Source of the DNA: Anabaena sp. UHCC 0187
GTDB taxonomy: Bacteria; Cyanobacteriota; Cyanobacteriia; Cyanobacteriales; Nostocaceae
Direction: 5' to 3'
Assembly (NCBI RefSeq): GCF_009712035.1
Contig: NZ_VILB01000011.1
Span: 633,281-697,280 of the forward strand
DNA: 64,000 nt
The notes beneath the pieces are model-generated. The model was not told the origin of the DNA and did no database searches. It saw only the letters and a program-made list of their open reading frames with translations. Each line of letters starts with the position of its first letter. Position 1 is the stretch's first letter. Below, in pieces: positions 60,930-64,000 of the stretch. The translations under genes were made by a program, and so were the position numbers.

Positions 60930-63191
60930 ATGAATAATCTTAGTCTTAAACTTAAAGGGATGAGTTGCGCTTCTTGCGCTAATAATATTGAACAGGCAAT
61001 TTTAGCTGTTTCTGGAGTTATTGATTGTCATGTTAATTTCGGTGCAGAACAGGTAACTATTAATTATGAACCTAAACAAACAAATTTAGCTAAAATTCAA
61101 GATGCAATTGTAGATGCTGGTTATTCATCTTTTCAATTAGAAACAGAAGGTGAAGATACAGCCGAAGCAGCGAGTAAATTAGCAGCAGAACGGGAACTGA
61201 TTCTCAAGTTAAGAATTGGGGGTGTCATTAGCGTGATTCTGTTTTTTGGTTCTTTACCAATGATGACGGGATTGCATTTGCCTTTTGTTCCCGAATTCCT
61301 TCATCATCCTTGGTTACAATTAGTATTGACAACACCTGTGGAGTTTTGGTGTGGGGGATCTTTTTTCCGCAATGCTTGGAAATCTTTAAAACGCCGCACT
61401 GCAACGATGGATACTTTGATTGCTTTGGGAACAGGTACGGCTTATTTCTATTCTTTATTTGTGACGCTTTTTCCCAGTTTATTTCTTTCCCAAGGCTTAG
61501 AAATTCATGTTTATTATGAAGTTGCAGCGATGGTTGTCACTTTAATTTTATTAGGGAGATTTTTTGAACATCGGGCTAAAGGACAAACTTCGGCAGCTAT
61601 TCATAAATTAATGGGAATGCAAGCGAAAACAGCTAGGGTAATGCGAGATGGTTTAGAAATAGATGTTCCTATTAATCAAGTAATAGTTAATGATCTCATT
61701 TTAGTTCGTCCTGGTGAAAAGATTCCTGTTGATGGGGAAGTAATTGATGGTTATTCTACCGTAGATGAGGCAATGGTAACGGGTGAAAGTGTAGCCGTGA
61801 AAAAACAACCAGGAGATCAAGTAATTGGGGCAACAATTAATAAAACTGGTAGTTTTAAGTTTAAAGCCACGCGAGTTGGTAAGGATACTTTTTTGGCGCA
61901 AATTGTCAAGTTAGTTCAAGAAGCCCAAGGTTCAAAAGCACCCATTCAAAGATTAGCAGATCAGGTAACTGGCTGGTTTGTGCCGGCTGTAATTGCCATA
62001 GCAATTCTTACTTTTATCATCTGGTTTAGTGTTACAGCTAATTTCACGTTAGCAATGATGACAATGGTAGGGGTTTTAATTATCGCTTGTCCCTGTGCTT
62101 TGGGTTTGGCTACTCCTACTTCTGTAATGGTAGGAACTGGTAAAGGTGCAGAAAATGGCATTTTAATTAAAAGTGCTGAAAGTTTAGAATTAGCGCACAA
62201 AATAAATACTATTGTTCTCGATAAAACTGGAACTCTAACTCAAGGTAAACCCACGGTGACAGACTTTATTACTATTAAGGGTACAGCCAATGGTAATGAA
62301 CTTCAATTATTAAAATTAGCTGCCAGTGTAGAACACAAATCTGAACATCCTTTAGCAGCAGCAGTGGTAAAATACACTATTAATCAAGCTGTGAGTTTAG
62401 CTGATGTCAAGAATTTTGCAGCTATTGTTGGTAGTGGTGTTCGAGGAGTTGTATATGATCAATTAGTCCAAGTTGGTACACAACGCTGGTTTACAGAATT
62501 AGGAATTAATACTGATGCTTTCGAACCACAGCAAACAATTTGGGAAAGTGAAGGAAAAACAGTAATTTGGTTAGCAGTAGATGGTAATTTAGAAGCAATT
62601 ATGGCTATTGCTGATGCCCTCAAACCCTCATCATTAACGGCAGTCAAAGCCCTGCAAAAACTAGGGTTAGAAGTGGTAATGTTAACGGGAGATAATCAAC
62701 AAACTGCCCAAACTATTGCAAATCAAGTTGGGATTACTCAAGTTTTTGCCCAAGTACGTCCAGACCAAAAAGCAGCAATGATTAAATCATTGCAACAAAG
62801 AAAATTAGGAAATAAATCTCAAATTGTTGCTATGGTGGGAGATGGAATTAATGATGCACCAGCATTAGCACAAGCAGATGTAGGAATTGCCATTGGAACA
62901 GGCACAGATGTGGCAATTGCTGCTAGTGATATTACTTTAATTTCTGGAGATCTACAAGCCATAGTTACAGCCATTCAACTCAGTCGCGCTACCATCAATA
63001 ATATCCGCCAAAATCTATTTTTTGCCTTTATTTACAATATCATTGGTATTCCCATTGCTGCGGGTATTCTCTATCCCTTCTTTGGTTGGTTACTTAACCC
63101 GATTATTGCCGGTGCAGCTATGGCATTTTCTTCTGTTTCTGTAGTCAGTAATGCTTTAAGATTGCGTAATTTTCAACCAGGAGTTAGGTAA
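60930..63191 (+). CDS. Copper-translocating P-type ATPase (P1B, CtaA/PacS-like)
   Basis: This 753-residue membrane pump has an N-terminal heavy-metal domain with [11 protein letters not shown] (Cys13, Cys16). Eight membrane helices follow, with the ion-site CPC in [13 protein letters not shown] near 387. The phosphorylation site is [12 protein letters not shown] near 431, and [16 protein letters not shown] closes the hinge. It moves Cu(I) either into the thylakoid or out of the cell. CtaA and PacS cannot be told apart by eye. Expected regulation is by copper; no clear CopY-type site is seen. Confidence 0.95.
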   Translation: MNNLSLKLKGMSCASCANNIEQAILAVSGVIDCHVNFGAEQVTINYEPKQTNLAKIQDAIVDAGYSSFQLETEGEDTAEAASKLAAERELILKLRIGGVISVILFFGSLPMMTGLHLPFVPEFLHHPWLQLVLTTPVEFWCGGSFFRNAWKSLKRRTATMDTLIALGTGTAYFYSLFVTLFPSLFLSQGLEIHVYYEVAAMVVTLILLGRFFEHRAKGQTSAAIHKLMGMQAKTARVMRDGLEIDVPINQVIVNDLILVRPGEKIPVDGEVIDGYSTVDEAMVTGESVAVKKQPGDQVIGATINKTGSFKFKATRVGKDTFLAQIVKLVQEAQGSKAPIQRLADQVTGWFVPAVIAIAILTFIIWFSVTANFTLAMMTMVGVLIIACPCALGLATPTSVMVGTGKGAENGILIKSAESLELAHKINTIVLDKTGTLTQGKPTVTDFITIKGTANGNELQLLKLAASVEHKSEHPLAAAVVKYTINQAVSLADVKNFAAIVGSGVRGVVYDQLVQVGTQRWFTELGINTDAFEPQQTIWESEGKTVIWLAVDGNLEAIMAIADALKPSSLTAVKALQKLGLEVVMLTGDNQQTAQTIANQVGITQVFAQVRPDQKAAMIKSLQQRKLGNKSQIVAMVGDGINDAPALAQADVGIAIGTGTDVAIAASDITLISGDLQAIVTAIQLSRATINNIRQNLFFAFIYNIIGIPIAAGILYPFFGWLLNPIIAGAAMAFSSVSVVSNALRLRNFQPGVR

Positions 63192-63346
63192 AAAGCAAAA
63201 GTAAAAGTAATCTTTTCGATAAATTAATCATCTAAATTAAACTAATCACACAAATCATAGTTAAGACGGTACTGAAAACAACTGTTTTTTCGAGTTGTTC
63301 ATGATAGGAATAGATCAACCGCTTCACTGCAAGTGAAACCCTAAAA

Positions 63347-64000
63347 ATGAACACAAATATAGATAATCTTAACTCGGTTCGTCAACCTAAAATTTTCAAC
63401 AAATCAACGAGTTTTGTTGAAGGTTGGTATTGGGTATTACCTTCTCAATCTTTGCTAGTAGGTGAGGTTAAAGCTGTAACTATTTTTGGCAAAGATTTAG
63501 TCGTATATCGTGGTAAAGATAGACGTGCAGTTATTCTAGATGCTTACTGTCCTCACATGGGTACGAGTTTAGCTGAAGGTAAAATTGAGGGTAATGAATT
63601 ACGCTGTGTTTTACATCGGTGGAAATTTGATGCTGAAGGTATTTGTGTTGATATTCCTAACTTAGATGAACCTGTATCCCTGAAAGCCAAAACTTGGCCA
63701 GCAGCCGAACAATATGGGATGATTTGGGTTTGGACTGGGGAAACTCCTCAACAACCTTTACCTTTTGTTTTAGATTGGGAAAATCAAGAATTTGATTTTT
63801 CTCTCGGTTCGCAATTTAGTATTGATTGTCATCCCAATATCTTACTTCTTCAAGGTATTGATACTCAACAAATTAATCTAGTTCATAAATTACCATTAAA
63901 GATGGTTTTGGAGAAACAAGAACTAAATCAAAATGCAATTATTTTTAGCACTATTACTAATATTAATGCTAAGTCATTTTGGCTAAATCTCTACCGGCGA
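63347..64000 (+). CDS. Rieske [2Fe-2S] oxygenase-like protein (partial, cut by window end)
   Basis: The first 218 residues of an open frame that runs off the window. The Rieske cluster motif is complete: CPHMGTSLAEGKIEG (CxH) and CVLHRWKFD (CxxH), about residues 68-95. VEGWYWVLPSQSLLVGEVK at the start and AEQYGMIWVWTG afterwards fit ring-hydroxylating or pheophorbide a oxygenase-like enzymes. These use the Rieske centre to feed a mononuclear iron site that would lie beyond the window. The start at 63347 fits the family length. The substrate is unknown. Confidence 0.8.
   Translation, partial: MNTNIDNLNSVRQPKIFNKSTSFVEGWYWVLPSQSLLVGEVKAVTIFGKDLVVYRGKDRRAVILDAYCPHMGTSLAEGKIEGNELRCVLHRWKFDAEGICVDIPNLDEPVSLKAKTWPAAEQYGMIWVWTGETPQQPLPFVLDWENQEFDFSLGSQFSIDCHPNILLLQGIDTQQINLVHKLPLKMVLEKQELNQNAIIFSTITNINAKSFWLNLYRR

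Overview
The window comes from a filamentous cyanobacterium, most likely of the order Nostocales (Anabaena/Dolichospermum/Nostoc group). Evidence: psbA, apcF, psaM, petF, cp12, bvdR, glnA with gifA, and an hpsJ-like hormogonium polysaccharide gene; many GCGATCGC (HIP1) octamers; and the short tandem heptamer repeats (CCCCAGT, GTCAGTT) typical of these genomes. All gene calls rest on reading the translated sequence by eye. No search was run.

Layout. (1) 1-8.6 kb: chromosomal genes (hisF, small membrane proteins, a DUF1350 hydrolase-fold protein, a response regulator-PP2C phosphatase that abuts a STAS protein tail to tail, an HTH/GrpE-like regulator, a SpoIID/LytB-like protein, ferredoxin petF flanked by a duplicated intergenic repeat). 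(2) 8.6-28.1 kb, all on the minus strand: a biosynthetic gene cluster. In transcription order it has a membrane di-iron hydroxylase/desaturase, an unknown 176-residue protein, a 2790-residue NRPS (A-PCP-C-A-PCP-C-A-PCP), a 1040-residue PKS (KS-AT-ACP, no reducing domains), a 1417-residue NRPS (TubC-like docking-C-A-PCP-TE) and an MFS exporter. (3) 28.5-47.9 kb: housekeeping and photosynthesis genes, including bvdR-map, cp12, tlyA, apcF, the convergent glnA/gifA pair with two NtcA-type sites, RNase D-like, an RRM protein, psbA (high-light D1 form), cofG, and an hpsJ-like gene with a glycosyltransferase. (4) 47.9-64 kb: YajQ, GST, TPR proteins, psaM, a D-ribulokinase-like kinase, rpmI-rplT, a solute-binding protein, Ycf37-like, copper amine oxidase, a 45-residue membrane peptide, an HDAC-like deacetylase, a copper P-type ATPase, and a Rieske protein cut by the window edge.

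The assembly line is the most interesting system. Its first adenylation domain has Thr where amino-acid-activating domains have the Asp that contacts the alpha-amino group, so it probably loads a carboxylic acid that is not an ordinary alpha-amino acid. The second module has an Ile/Val-like pocket. The third and last adenylation domains have the same inferred pocket. The PKS module adds one unreduced malonyl unit between these two. Release is by a thioesterase whose nucleophile is Cys (GWCFGG) instead of Ser. The inferred product is an acyl-dipeptide extended to a beta-keto unit and coupled to a last amino acid, with unusual offloading (lactone, lactam or Dieckmann-type tetramate are possibilities). 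Other points of interest are the NtcA control region of glutamine synthetase and its inactivating factor, small genes easily missed (psaM, gifA, the 45-residue peptide), a symporter remnant, and several repeat families.
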